From contig JAMXDE010000016.1 of NCBI GenBank assembly GCA_026770025.1, forward strand, positions 558,001 through 622,000: a stretch of 64,000 nt of DNA. Direction: 5' to 3'. This document shows positions 54,901 to 62,675 of the stretch, one piece after another. Positions within the stretch are counted from its first letter, which is position 1; the number at the start of each line of letters is the position of its first letter. Under the pieces are notes generated by a model that searched no databases, was not told the DNA's origin, and was given only the letters and a program-made list of their open reading frames with translations. The stretch comes from Craspedostauros australis (taxonomy: Eukaryota; Bacillariophyta; Bacillariophyceae; Mastogloiales; Achnanthaceae). The translations under genes were made by a program, and so were the position numbers.

Positions 54901-56169
54901 GAGGAAGGACAGATCATGCTCGTGCGCAAAGCTCTGTACGGGTTGAAGTCCTCCGGAGCAGCATTTCGGGCCAAATTGGCAGGTGTACTTCATGACAGCT
55001 CGTTCCGATCATCGAAGGCTGATCCAGACGTATGGCTACGAGCGGCTACCAAACCCGACGGTTTCGAATACTACGAGATCGTGCTTTGCTATGTTGACGA
55101 CGTGATGGCGATGAGCCATAAGCCCAGAGAGGTCATCGATGGCGTTGCTTCTGTCTTCAAATTGAAAGGGGACAAGGTTGAGCCGCCAGACATGTATCTT
55201 GGTGCATCACTCAGTCAGAAGAGCAATGAACATGACACGCGGTGTTGGAGTGTGTCATCGGAGAAATACTGCAAGGCAGCCATCGAGAACGTCGAGGAGA
55301 AGCTTGACAAGCAAGGACTACGACTACCATCAGGATGCCGGACACCATTCACTTGCAGCTACCATCCAGCAGAAGATGAGACGCCAGAACTCAAAGCAGA
55401 TGGATTGCGGCGGTTCCAGGAGCTGATCGGAGTGCTGCGATGGGCGATTGAGATTGGCAGAGTCGACATCTTGCTGGAAGTGTCACTGCTGTCATCCCAC
55501 CTTGCCATGCCACGGGTCGGACATCTCGAGCAGGCTTACCACATCTTCGGATACCTGAAGAACACTTCGCGACGAACGATGCTGATGGACCCTGATCACC
55601 CCAGGATATCAGAAGACCGTTTCCAGTCATTTGAATGGGAGGACTTCTACCGCGATGCTGAGGAAGCCATGCCAATGGACATGCCAGAGCCCAGAGGCAA
55701 CACAGCATCGACACATTGCTTCGTGGATGCCAACCACGCAGCTGACAAGGCGACAAGGCGATCGCAAACGGGGATACTAATCTTCCTGAATCGTGCACTG
55801 GTTCTATGGTACAGCAAGAGGCAGAACTCGGTGGAGACCTCTACCTTTGGGTCAGAGTTCACTGCGATGAGGCTCGCAGTGGAGATGGTGTCGTCGCTTC
55901 GATACAAGCTGCGCATGTTTGGGGTACCTATCGAGGGACCGACGAATATGTTCTGCGACAACGAGGCAGTCTTCAAGAATGCATCAACACCCCACTCAAC
56001 ATTGTCGAAGAAGCACCACAGCATCTCCTACCACCGATGCCGAGAGGCTGTTGCCAGCGGTATCATTCGCATAGCAAAAGAGGATACCATGACAAACCTG
56101 GCGGACATATTCACGAAGACGATGGCAGCCCCGAAGCGTGAGATGCTGCTTGGTCGATTCTTGTACTAA
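51934..56169 (+). CDS. pol: Pol polyprotein of the copia element (protease-integrase-RT-RNase H)
   Basis: 1,411 codons in the same frame as Gag, directly after its UGA; the first internal ATG is at 51955. In codons counted from 51934, the protease active site is D69-S-H-A-D (MEMDSHADTIVAG). The integrase has an atypical N-terminus without a clear HHCC finger (LSERWGLSIAQARLTLNATT). Its catalytic triad is D368 (MATDTMHA), D424 (LIADGAPEQ) and E461 (NPAEGVIREL), that is DD36E. TPIEHLTGETPDISEYLDF follows. The reverse transcriptase has GYQQIECHLIFDVK, KARLVAGGHK, LACDIQNAYL and the YVDD core at D1055/D1056. RNase H is at the end (CFVDANHAADKATRRSQTG, SVETSTFGSEFTAM, CDNEAVFKN). Frame is intact to the stop at 56169. 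The domain order PR-INT-RT-RH proves copia type. Confidence 0.95.
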   Translation, partial: HLWRDWWMAIVSGSWINSLIALIISSNQSRAYKLQVAAIQSSVRTRRIGTVSAQNTHDARGVQARMEMDSHADTIVAGKQTVVLQYTDRCCDVSPYTESYSPITDVPIVTAATGYTSANGRRYILVMHEALYMPDLDHTLVNPNQLRHHGVTVQDNPYGGQPMVIAQDEGRFTACLKSDGTTIYLDTWRPSTSDLQQLPHVYLSSDAPWEPAKVQFPQTPYHEQEQIELRNAKAVHVHPGDSEAHSHAIHDIHAFDTRLIQSVQVSAKDIELPIKTATQTDEATIPQESPITEAEIRPPRSFLSPDRHSRTTPEELSERWGLSIAQARLTLNATTRHLVRSALMPLARRYRADRMYLPKRIHGTMATDTMHARCTDIHGRKYSQIFANKQFFVEAYHLDCKSEAPDALEAFVREYGAPDLLIADGAPEQVGRNSKFQAKARRYRIQTQVSEVGRHKQNPAEGVIRELRRKWYRTMFRSNCPRRVWSYGLTYIARIMQRTASNAGGLGGRTPIEHLTGETPDISEYLDFAFYDRVWFKPDAGLGEIQLGRFLGVADTTGSLMSYWVLPASGVPVARTTVQRVTELEKGIDEHKARFRTFDDAISARFKEERLAVVGGKPALSAWAELVEDDPDFAEEFGRTFDNHAVPHADDSFSPDEFDGYTDMELSIDRGGDYPEFAKVTKRLRDKDGKPIGTASDNPITDTRMYEVEFADGHKQSMVANVIAENLFAQVDSEGYRHVLLDAILDHRADESAIKQQDAFVTSSNGVRRRRETTVGWEMLVQWKDGSTTWNAMKDMKDSYPVQLAEYATQNRIAGEPAFAWWIPFVLKKRDRIISKTKSKYWSRTHKYGVRVPKTVNEARAIDRENGNTLWWDSILKEMKNVRPAFEAFEGNESELPKGYQQIECHLIFDVKLGENFRRKARLVAGGHKTTTPSSITYSSVVSRDSVRIALTIAAMNDLEVLACDIQNAYLTADCREKVWTRAGPEFAAEEGQIMLVRKALYGLKSSGAAFRAKLAGVLHDSSFRSSKADPDVWLRAATKPDGFEYYEIVLCYVDDVMAMSHKPREVIDGVASVFKLKGDKVEPPDMYLGASLSQKSNEHDTRCWSVSSEKYCKAAIENVEEKLDKQGLRLPSGCRTPFTCSYHPAEDETPELKADGLRRFQELIGVLRWAIEIGRVDILLEVSLLSSHLAMPRVGHLEQAYHIFGYLKNTSRRTMLMDPDHPRISEDRFQSFEWEDFYRDAEEAMPMDMPEPRGNTASTHCFVDANHAADKATRRSQTGILIFLNRALVLWYSKRQNSVETSTFGSEFTAMRLAVEMVSSLRYKLRMFGVPIEGPTNMFCDNEAVFKNASTPHSTLSKKHHSISYHRCREAVASGIIRIAKEDTMTNLADIFTKTMAAPKREMLLGRFLY

Positions 56170-56180
56170 CGTGATAGCCA

Positions 56181-56264
56181 ACAGAGTCGCACACAGAGTC
56201 GCACACAGAGTCGCAAACAGAGTCGCATACAGAGTCGCGCACAGAGTCGCAAACCGAGTCGCGA
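56181..56264. repeat. 12-bp tandem repeat in the copia 3' untranslated region
   Basis: Seven contiguous 12-bp units of ACAGAGTCGCAN, with a few substitutions, start 11 bp after the pol stop and end about 105 bp before the polypurine tract. Confidence 0.95.
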
Positions 56265-56371
56265 TGCGTGAGGTTTTTAGGAGGCAAAATGCCGTTTTCC
56301 TACGCGCCAAAACCGGGGACGTCGGGCAGACACAGAGGGCGGTCCAGGGGACCGACAAGTGTCTACACAAC

Positions 56372-56378
56372 GAGGGGA
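56372..56378 (+). other. Putative polypurine tract of the copia element
   Basis: GAGGGGA lies directly before the 3' LTR (56380), the usual place for the primer of plus-strand DNA synthesis. Confidence 0.6.
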
Positions 56379-56379
56379 C

Positions 56380-56670
56380 AGAACGAGTTTTGGGATCATA
56401 CGGGTCGTACCGTCTGTCAGTCGACCGTTGCGGTCATCTGGTCTTGTGCAATGACTCCTACGCGCCAACGGTGTAGCAGTTTCGTACGTGAGCATGTGTC
56501 AGCAACAGAATCCTGTCAGAGCAGGAGAGAACACACAGTTTCGAGGACCACAGCTCGAAACAGCAACAACAACAACAACAGCCACTAACGCTAGATAGGA
56601 TCGTCTTCTGTGTGTCTTGAGGTCTCTCCTTTGCAGCACTTACCAGCTTGCAAGCATCAGAATTCATTCT
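56380..56670 (+). repeat. 3' LTR of the copia element
   Basis: Matches the 5' LTR base for base by eye. It is preceded by a GAGGGGA purine tract and followed by the target-site copy ATGG at 56671-56674. Confidence 0.93.
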
Positions 56671-56674
56671 ATGG
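56671..56674. repeat. Target-site duplication ATGG (right copy)
   Basis: Right-hand copy of ATGG found at 50031-50034. The following base differs from the left side, so the duplication is 4 bp. Confidence 0.7.
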
Positions 56675-59600
56675 GCCTGAACTGCTCCCGTTTTAGTGAA
56701 CCCCTGCAATGTGGCCGCTTTGCTGCGATCTTCTGTGGAGAACACGTACGTACTCTGATTGGTTGGTGGAGGCCCCAGACATGAGAAGACAGCACGTGCT
56801 GTTGCACTTTCTCTGTTCCACATCGGCGTGCGCCACGAACACAGCAGACAGGATTTCTATTCCAGTTAGTCCATAAAAACGAGGACCAGGGAACACAAAC
56901 CAGTAGAAACACGTAAAGATAGTACAAAACATGAACCAGAACACCGACTCAGTAGTCAAGCCTACAGGTGTCAACCGTAGAAAAGATCCGGCGGCACCCG
57001 AAACAGCAGAGACGAAACAGAGCAGGATGATCATAAACCAAAGGAAGACTGCCGACGGCATAGGCGGAAACAAGGAGACTCCAGCAAGGACAGCAAAGAC
57101 AACATCGACGAGTGCAGGTGGCAAGAAACCGGGCAAGATGCCGACCCTTGTGGAAGGAGAAAACGAAGAAGGAGTGGCGACATCCAGAAAGACGACCACC
57201 AGCACGTGGAAATCGCTTCCAGGCGAGATCCGCAAAGCAGCAAGGTCGTTCGCGTACAATGAAGTGCTCGCAGAAGAGGGAAGATCCATCCACAACCTAG
57301 TGAAGGGCATGATGGCACAACGATTGCAATGGACAGGCAAGGCACCGGCACCAACAGGCAAGGTGGTACCAGTCCAAGAGATCCAAGCATTCATCAGCAT
57401 GGTGGTCGATGGCCGAAAAGAAAAATTCGGAATCGCACAGGTACCCAAGGCGGACGAGCGAAGACAGAAGATCAAGCAACTGGCAGCCGACCTCAGCATG
57501 ACGGACCCAAACATCGTACTCAAGGACATGAGAATCCCGGACTCCGGAGGACTCCTGCGCAAGACAGAGATCACAATCGCATGGAGAGCATCGGTGAACG
57601 CACTGGGGTCCAGGTACCCAGACATCATGTTGATGCCGCAAGGCGCGGATGTAATCATGGGGGACGCGGAGACGGCACAGGTGACAGCAGGAGAGGACAT
57701 GACTAGTAAAACTCCAACGAAAGCGAACTCGGGCAAGAAAAAACTCAAGCAGAGAAAGATCAAATTCTCAATCGACAACAAGGACGCACGGCAGAAAGAA
57801 GCAGAAAGACTTGCGAAGGCACTGCAACACAACACAAGCAGCGAGAGTGAAGACGATCAGGACGAGGAGACAAGCGACGATGATGAGGAATCCAGCAGTG
57901 AGGAATCGGAAGTAGAAGACAGCGAGAGCGACACAAGCACAGTGGAGAGCACGACGACGCACAAGGTCAAAGAAGGAATGGTGGCCAAACGATTCGATCT
58001 GACAGTACCAGTCAAGAAAGGAGCAAACCCGATCAAGAAGTATCTGAAAGCGCTCCGGAAATGGCTCAAAGCTTTGAAGGAACACGACAGCACCATCTTT
58101 CTCATGGCGTGGATGGAGAAAGATACCAAAGAGGTGATCAGCAACGAGAAGCAATTCCCGAAGAAGGAGAAGGATCTGATGGTGTACACTAGCCAAATGC
58201 GGACGACAGCGAACGGAAGGACAGTGACAGCACAGGTACGCATTGCCATGACATGTGATCCACAAGACATCGTGTCCAAGATGGGTTCTCACCTGAACTT
58301 CTACTACCAGTCAACAGGACAGACGCTCTACAAGCGCCCGCTAGACGAGGCTGAGTACACCAAGCAGGTGGAAATGCTGACCTACACCAGCAACTTTGCC
58401 AACGCATCAGCCATATGCGCAATCATCAACGAAAGGTTGAAAGCAGATGGGGTGGAAGGTGAAGTGGGCGGAAGGATCAGAGCGGACGGACTTGTGAGTC
58501 AAGAACGGCGTGATGCCCACAAGGCAGCAGGGAAGAGCTTCAAAGTGCAGCCATGGCAAGCGCTCAGACTGGAAGCCGACATCCGATTCCACGTGAGGAT
58601 CACCAAGGCACTGTGCGTGATGTTCAACGACATGCTCAAGATTGGTCCAGGAGGGCTCAGGAACCGTTTCATACCCAATCCAATGGCGATGACGCTAGGG
58701 CCAGACGGTGTACTCGCAACCAAAAGGATGAAAGGGAAACATGAGGCAGTGCTGGACATGGTGAGGGAGGTACGTATCAGAGGGGTCGAAGACCTCGATG
58801 ATCCAGACACCGAGAACCCAAGGAAGACGCTGAGGACATACCTAGCAAACCAAGTTCACCCAACCACGAAGAAGCCGGTTTTCATTCATGTGGACAAACA
58901 AGAGGTTCCGTGGAACGGAGAGACCGACATAGCGTACGCATACGTGTTCCCGGAGCATCAACAGCACGCAGAAGTGATTGTCAACACGCTGGCTGCGAGA
59001 TGCAGACGGGAGATCGGGCAATCCACTGCAAGGTGGTTCACTCTGGCGGAACAAGCTGAGGCAGTCCAGGTGGAATACGACGAGACAACTGGGAAATACA
59101 AAGTCCCGCAAGTCGAGTCCATGCTGATGGTGGCAGACGAATTCCCCGACGTGGTCCTCGAAGGACTCGACATGGTGGACAGCACGTCGTACAGGCCAAT
59201 TGCATTGGACGACAAGAGTGCCTTCTCTTTCACCAACAGAACGAGCCGTAAGGGTACAGCACTGGATCAGCCCATCAAGTCGGCCATGAAGCGGAGGAAG
59301 ACTGACGACGCATGCTCTGAGGCCAGCGAATCGGCCGGGTCGGAAATGTCGGTCAACACTGGCATTTCAGAACTGTCGGCGTTTGACAGCGTAGCAACCA
59401 ACACGCTTGAAAACCAGTCCGAGGAAGCTCTCATGAAACGCATTGAGAAGATCCAAGCGGCCCTCAGCAGAAAGAGAGCCAAGGAGCCAGGGGGGAAAGA
59501 GGATGACAGTATGCAAGAATGATAAGCGGTATGGTAGCGCTAGGTGAGCCAAACCTGACGCGAACCAAACGGCAAGGAATGAGGACGGCTGTTGGAACGG

Positions 59601-62314
59601 ATGTACAACGAGCAAGTCAAAGGTGGGGGGAGGATGAAAGGAGGAAAGGCAAAGACACCATACGAATAGCAACGCTCAATGTGGGACGACTACCAAGAGA
59701 CCCGACGTCACACAAACAACAAGAATTATGGCAGTGGATCAAACAGACCAAGATTGACATATGCCTATTGACAGAGGTTGGAATTAACTGGAGTAAGACA
59801 GGAGCGAGGGACAGTTGGGAGGAGCGCATAAGGCATCACTTCAGTAAAGCGAAGGATGCCAGAGCATGGAACCAGACAGAGACGGCAGGCGGAGTAACAC
59901 AGTGGGGAGGGACGGCGGTGGTGGTGATGGGGCACACAGCAAGCAGAGTTCTCAGCAAAACCAACGACAGGCTGGGCAGGTGGGCTAGCATGCTCCTACA
60001 AGGAAAAGACGGAGTCAAAGTGAGGATCGTCAGCGTCTATGTACCGGTCCGAAGCAACAATGGCCCCAGATCGGTGTATATGCAGCAGCTCACGGCCCTC
60101 CAAGAGACAGGCGCCAACGCGAGCCAGAACCCAATTCAAAGGCTGCTCGCTGACCTGCGCACCCAGATCATCGAGTGGAGAAGACAAGGAGAAGAGATAG
60201 TGGTAGGGGGAGACATCAACATGAACGTAACGAGGTCGGAGTTCTCCAAAATGATGGAGGAAGAAGGATTCAAGGAACTAGTCCTGTCAAGCAGACGCGA
60301 CGAGCCGGTAGACACACACCAGTCAGGTCGAACAGGCAGAGCCATCGATGGAATATGGGGCACGGATGCGCTTCTCACGGAACGGGCAGGAATGACAGGC
60401 TTTCACGAGTGGGATCACAGGACAGTGTGGACAGATGTCAGAGAGGAGAGAGTATTCGGGCGAAAGAAACAGCGGGATGTCAAATTCACAGGGCGCAGGC
60501 TACGGCTGAGTCTGAAGAAGTCAGTGGAAAAATACAACAACGACGTCCGCAAGCAGATGAGAGAACAGAGTATTCCGGAGAGGGTCCAGGCGCTGGAAGC
60601 AACGATAGGGGACAGGATAGAGGAGTGGCAGCAGACGGAGCTAGAAGCCATTGACAAGGCCAGAACGGCGATCATGGTGAAAGCCGAGCGCAACTGCCGG
60701 AAGGTGAAGATGGGAAGAGTGCCATTCAGTCCTACAGTGGACAAGGCGAAGAAAACGAAACTATTCTGGGACGCGGCGGTCAAGCGAAGAAAGGGGAAAG
60801 TCGTGAAGTCCCGGCACATGGACAGGCTCAAGAAGAAAGCCCGGCTGGAAGTCAACACCAGGTACATGACGCTCCAAGAGCTTGAGAAGAAAAGAAACGC
60901 GGCATGGGAGGCGTGGAAGGAGGTGAAACGCAACGCCATCACTTACAGGAGGAGCTTTATGGAAGAAGAAGTCCAGCAGACAACAGCGTCCGGAAAGGTA
61001 GTGGAGAGCAAGCACCGCCAGCAAATTCAAGCCAGAGAAGAAACGAAAGAAGCATGGAGGAAGATTCAATGGGCCACAGGGAAGACCAAAGGGGCCGGCG
61101 TCGGCATGGTGACTGGAGAGATCCAAGGCCTTGGGCATAAGACGTGGACGGAACCTGAGCAGATGGCACGCTGCTTCTGCGAGGAGAACGGCAAGAAATA
61201 CCAGAAGGCACTGTCAGCGCCAATATTTCAGTACAACCTGCCAAGGAGCCTGTGGACAGGACAGGATGAATGGCTTCACCACCTCACGCACACGACTAGA
61301 GGACCAGACGAGTATACAAACTGGCTCCTACAGTGCATCGAACAGAGCCGAGGTCCGGTGTGGGAAGGGCAACAGCGAAGAGTGACCAGCGACGAACACC
61401 AAGCAGGATGGAAGAAAGCGCGTGAGCGAACGACTTCAGGTCCATCAGGGCTACACTTTGGATTGTGGAAGGCACAAAGCATGGAGCCCGACCTCAGGCA
61501 AATTGATGCCTCCATGCGCAGCATCTCACTTCGGACAGGGTACAACCTGAAGAGATGGATGCAATGTACCGACGTGCAGCTAGCGAAACAGGCAGGCAAC
61601 ATCAACGTGGACAAATTCAGGACGATCAGTCTGCTTGAGGCGGATATGAACATGAACAACAAGCTTCTGGGGGCGCGAGTCATGAGGCATGCCGAGGCAC
61701 ACGGAATGATTGCTCCAGAGCAGTACGGGAGCAGGAAACGCCACCGATCCCAAGAAGTTAGCATCAACAACCGGCTCTCCAACGACGTCATGCGAATCCA
61801 TGCGGCTCCAGGCATCATCTGTGCAAACGACGCCAAAGGCTGCTACGACAGGATTGCTCATCCCATTCTGGCCGCAAGCATGCAGGCAATGGGGGTCCCA
61901 TGGACGCAGACAAAGGCAATGATCCGGAACGTAGAAGACATGAAGCATAGAATCCAAACCATACTGGGGCCGTCCAAGGCTAGCTATCGCGGAAACCGGA
62001 GGACCCCATTCCAAGGGGTGACACAAGGCCACGGGGCGGCGCCAGCATGCTGGGTAGTGGTGAGCACACCAATCATCGAAGTGATGCGCCGGCGAGGTCA
62101 CGGATTCCAGCACAAAGGATGCATGACCGGGGAAGAGGTGGAGTTCGTGTGTTTCACCTTCGTGGACGACACGGATCTTATTCACACATTTCGCACTGCG
62201 GACGAGCAACAGATGGTGGCAGAAGCTCAGGAGGTGGCCGAGACGTGGAACGGTCTGCTCAAAGCCACCGGCGGAGCCATTGAGCCAGCTAAAAGTCACT
62301 GGTACCTCATATCC
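56675..62314 (+). mobile_element. Non-LTR (LINE-type) retrotransposon, interrupted
   Basis: Two overlapping frames, ORF1 (56931-59522) and ORF2 (59519 onward), with an AP-endonuclease followed by reverse transcriptase. The sequence 56675-56930 is probably its 5' UTR; the true 5' end was not determined. The right side is broken near 62314 by a DNA transposon, so the 3' part, any RNase H and the tail lie beyond it or are lost. Confidence 0.88.
56931..59522 (+). CDS. LINE ORF1 protein, unusually large
   Basis: 863 residues, ATG at 56931. The first ~100 are basic and Thr/Lys-rich. Residues about 303-340 are a Ser/Glu/Asp-rich acidic run (SSESEDDQDEETSDDDEES). The central third (HSTIFLMAW; MGSHLNFYYQSTGQ; PNPMAMTLGPDG) has no motif I can name. 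No CCHC zinc knuckle or RRM seen. The C-terminus is Lys/Arg-rich, then Glu/Gln helical (EEALMKRIEKIQAALSRKRA), probably a coiled coil or nucleic-acid-binding tail. Its stop TGA overlaps the ORF2 ATG in an ATGA tetranucleotide, suggesting coupled translation. ORF1 proteins of LINEs are usually 300-500 residues, so this one is long. Assignment rests on position next to ORF2 and shared strand, not on motif. Confidence 0.8.
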   Translation: MNQNTDSVVKPTGVNRRKDPAAPETAETKQSRMIINQRKTADGIGGNKETPARTAKTTSTSAGGKKPGKMPTLVEGENEEGVATSRKTTTSTWKSLPGEIRKAARSFAYNEVLAEEGRSIHNLVKGMMAQRLQWTGKAPAPTGKVVPVQEIQAFISMVVDGRKEKFGIAQVPKADERRQKIKQLAADLSMTDPNIVLKDMRIPDSGGLLRKTEITIAWRASVNALGSRYPDIMLMPQGADVIMGDAETAQVTAGEDMTSKTPTKANSGKKKLKQRKIKFSIDNKDARQKEAERLAKALQHNTSSESEDDQDEETSDDDEESSSEESEVEDSESDTSTVESTTTHKVKEGMVAKRFDLTVPVKKGANPIKKYLKALRKWLKALKEHDSTIFLMAWMEKDTKEVISNEKQFPKKEKDLMVYTSQMRTTANGRTVTAQVRIAMTCDPQDIVSKMGSHLNFYYQSTGQTLYKRPLDEAEYTKQVEMLTYTSNFANASAICAIINERLKADGVEGEVGGRIRADGLVSQERRDAHKAAGKSFKVQPWQALRLEADIRFHVRITKALCVMFNDMLKIGPGGLRNRFIPNPMAMTLGPDGVLATKRMKGKHEAVLDMVREVRIRGVEDLDDPDTENPRKTLRTYLANQVHPTTKKPVFIHVDKQEVPWNGETDIAYAYVFPEHQQHAEVIVNTLAARCRREIGQSTARWFTLAEQAEAVQVEYDETTGKYKVPQVESMLMVADEFPDVVLEGLDMVDSTSYRPIALDDKSAFSFTNRTSRKGTALDQPIKSAMKRRKTDDACSEASESAGSEMSVNTGISELSAFDSVATNTLENQSEEALMKRIEKIQAALSRKRAKEPGGKEDDSMQE

Positions 62315-62377
62315 ATAGTGATTTTTTTCTGCGTCAGGACGCAAAACGATCCCTTTTTGCGTCCTGACGCAAGCTAA
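59519..62377 (+). pseudogene. LINE ORF2 (endonuclease-reverse transcriptase), truncated by a DNA transposon
   Basis: 952-codon open frame from ATG 59519. Residues 47-300 form an APE-type endonuclease: RIATLNVGRL (N54), CLLTEVGINW (E86), VVGGDINMN (D232), IDGIWGTDALL and EWDHRTVWTDV (D299/H300). After a long Lys/Glu-rich linker, the RT spans about 640-930: KFRTISLLEADMNMNNKLLG, CANDAKGCYDRIAHPIL, PFQGVTQGHGAAPACW and FVDDTDLIHTF (D883/D884). The LINE-like block GGAIEPAKSHWYLI at about 62280-62310 is followed at once by unrelated transposon sequence to the stop at 62377. So the RT thumb and anything after it are lost here. Confidence 0.9.
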
Positions 62378-62412
62378 ATACGTCGCACCGTTTGTGTTTG
62401 CGTCAGGACGCA
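62330..62412. repeat. Subterminal hairpin and repeated TGCGTCAGGACGCA
   Basis: The 14-mer TGCGTCAGGACGCA is at 62330-62343 and 62399-62412; its reverse complement is at 62358-62371. The first two form a perfect 17-bp stem (62330-62346 with 62355-62371) around an 8-base loop. Each copy is itself nearly palindromic. This is typical of transposase binding sites near a transposon end. Confidence 0.9.
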
Positions 62413-62675
62413 TTCAAGAATTACTGTGGCAATTTAACACGAAGAGCAATCGTGATAGACTCGCTCGATTCCTTCGAATTTGTTTCTCCTCCTTCGAAAT
62501 TGCATTGCAACGGACAATCGCCTGCTTTCTTCTCTGTGTCGCTGTTGTGTTTGCGCCCATCACCATCCATGTCGACCTTGCTCCAGCAACGTCGTTCGTC
62601 TTCACCTGCTCCACACCTCATTGCAGCAGCATCAACGTCTCTCTCGCCTTCCGCACTTCCCACTTTCACATCACC

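Larger units (their letters stand above)
50035..56670 (+). mobile_element. Full-length Ty1/copia-type LTR retrotransposon (CoDi-like)
   Basis: 6,636-bp element with 291-bp LTRs at both ends, a Gag frame, an in-frame Pol with protease, integrase, reverse transcriptase and RNase H in copia order, a purine-rich tract before the 3' LTR and a 4-bp ATGG duplication on both sides. LTRs read as identical and both coding frames are open, so the insertion should be recent. Terminal bases are AGAA...TTCT rather than the usual TG...CA. The integrase and DSHAD protease styles resemble diatom CoDi elements. A tRNA primer-binding site was not recognised after the 5' LTR. Confidence 0.93.
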
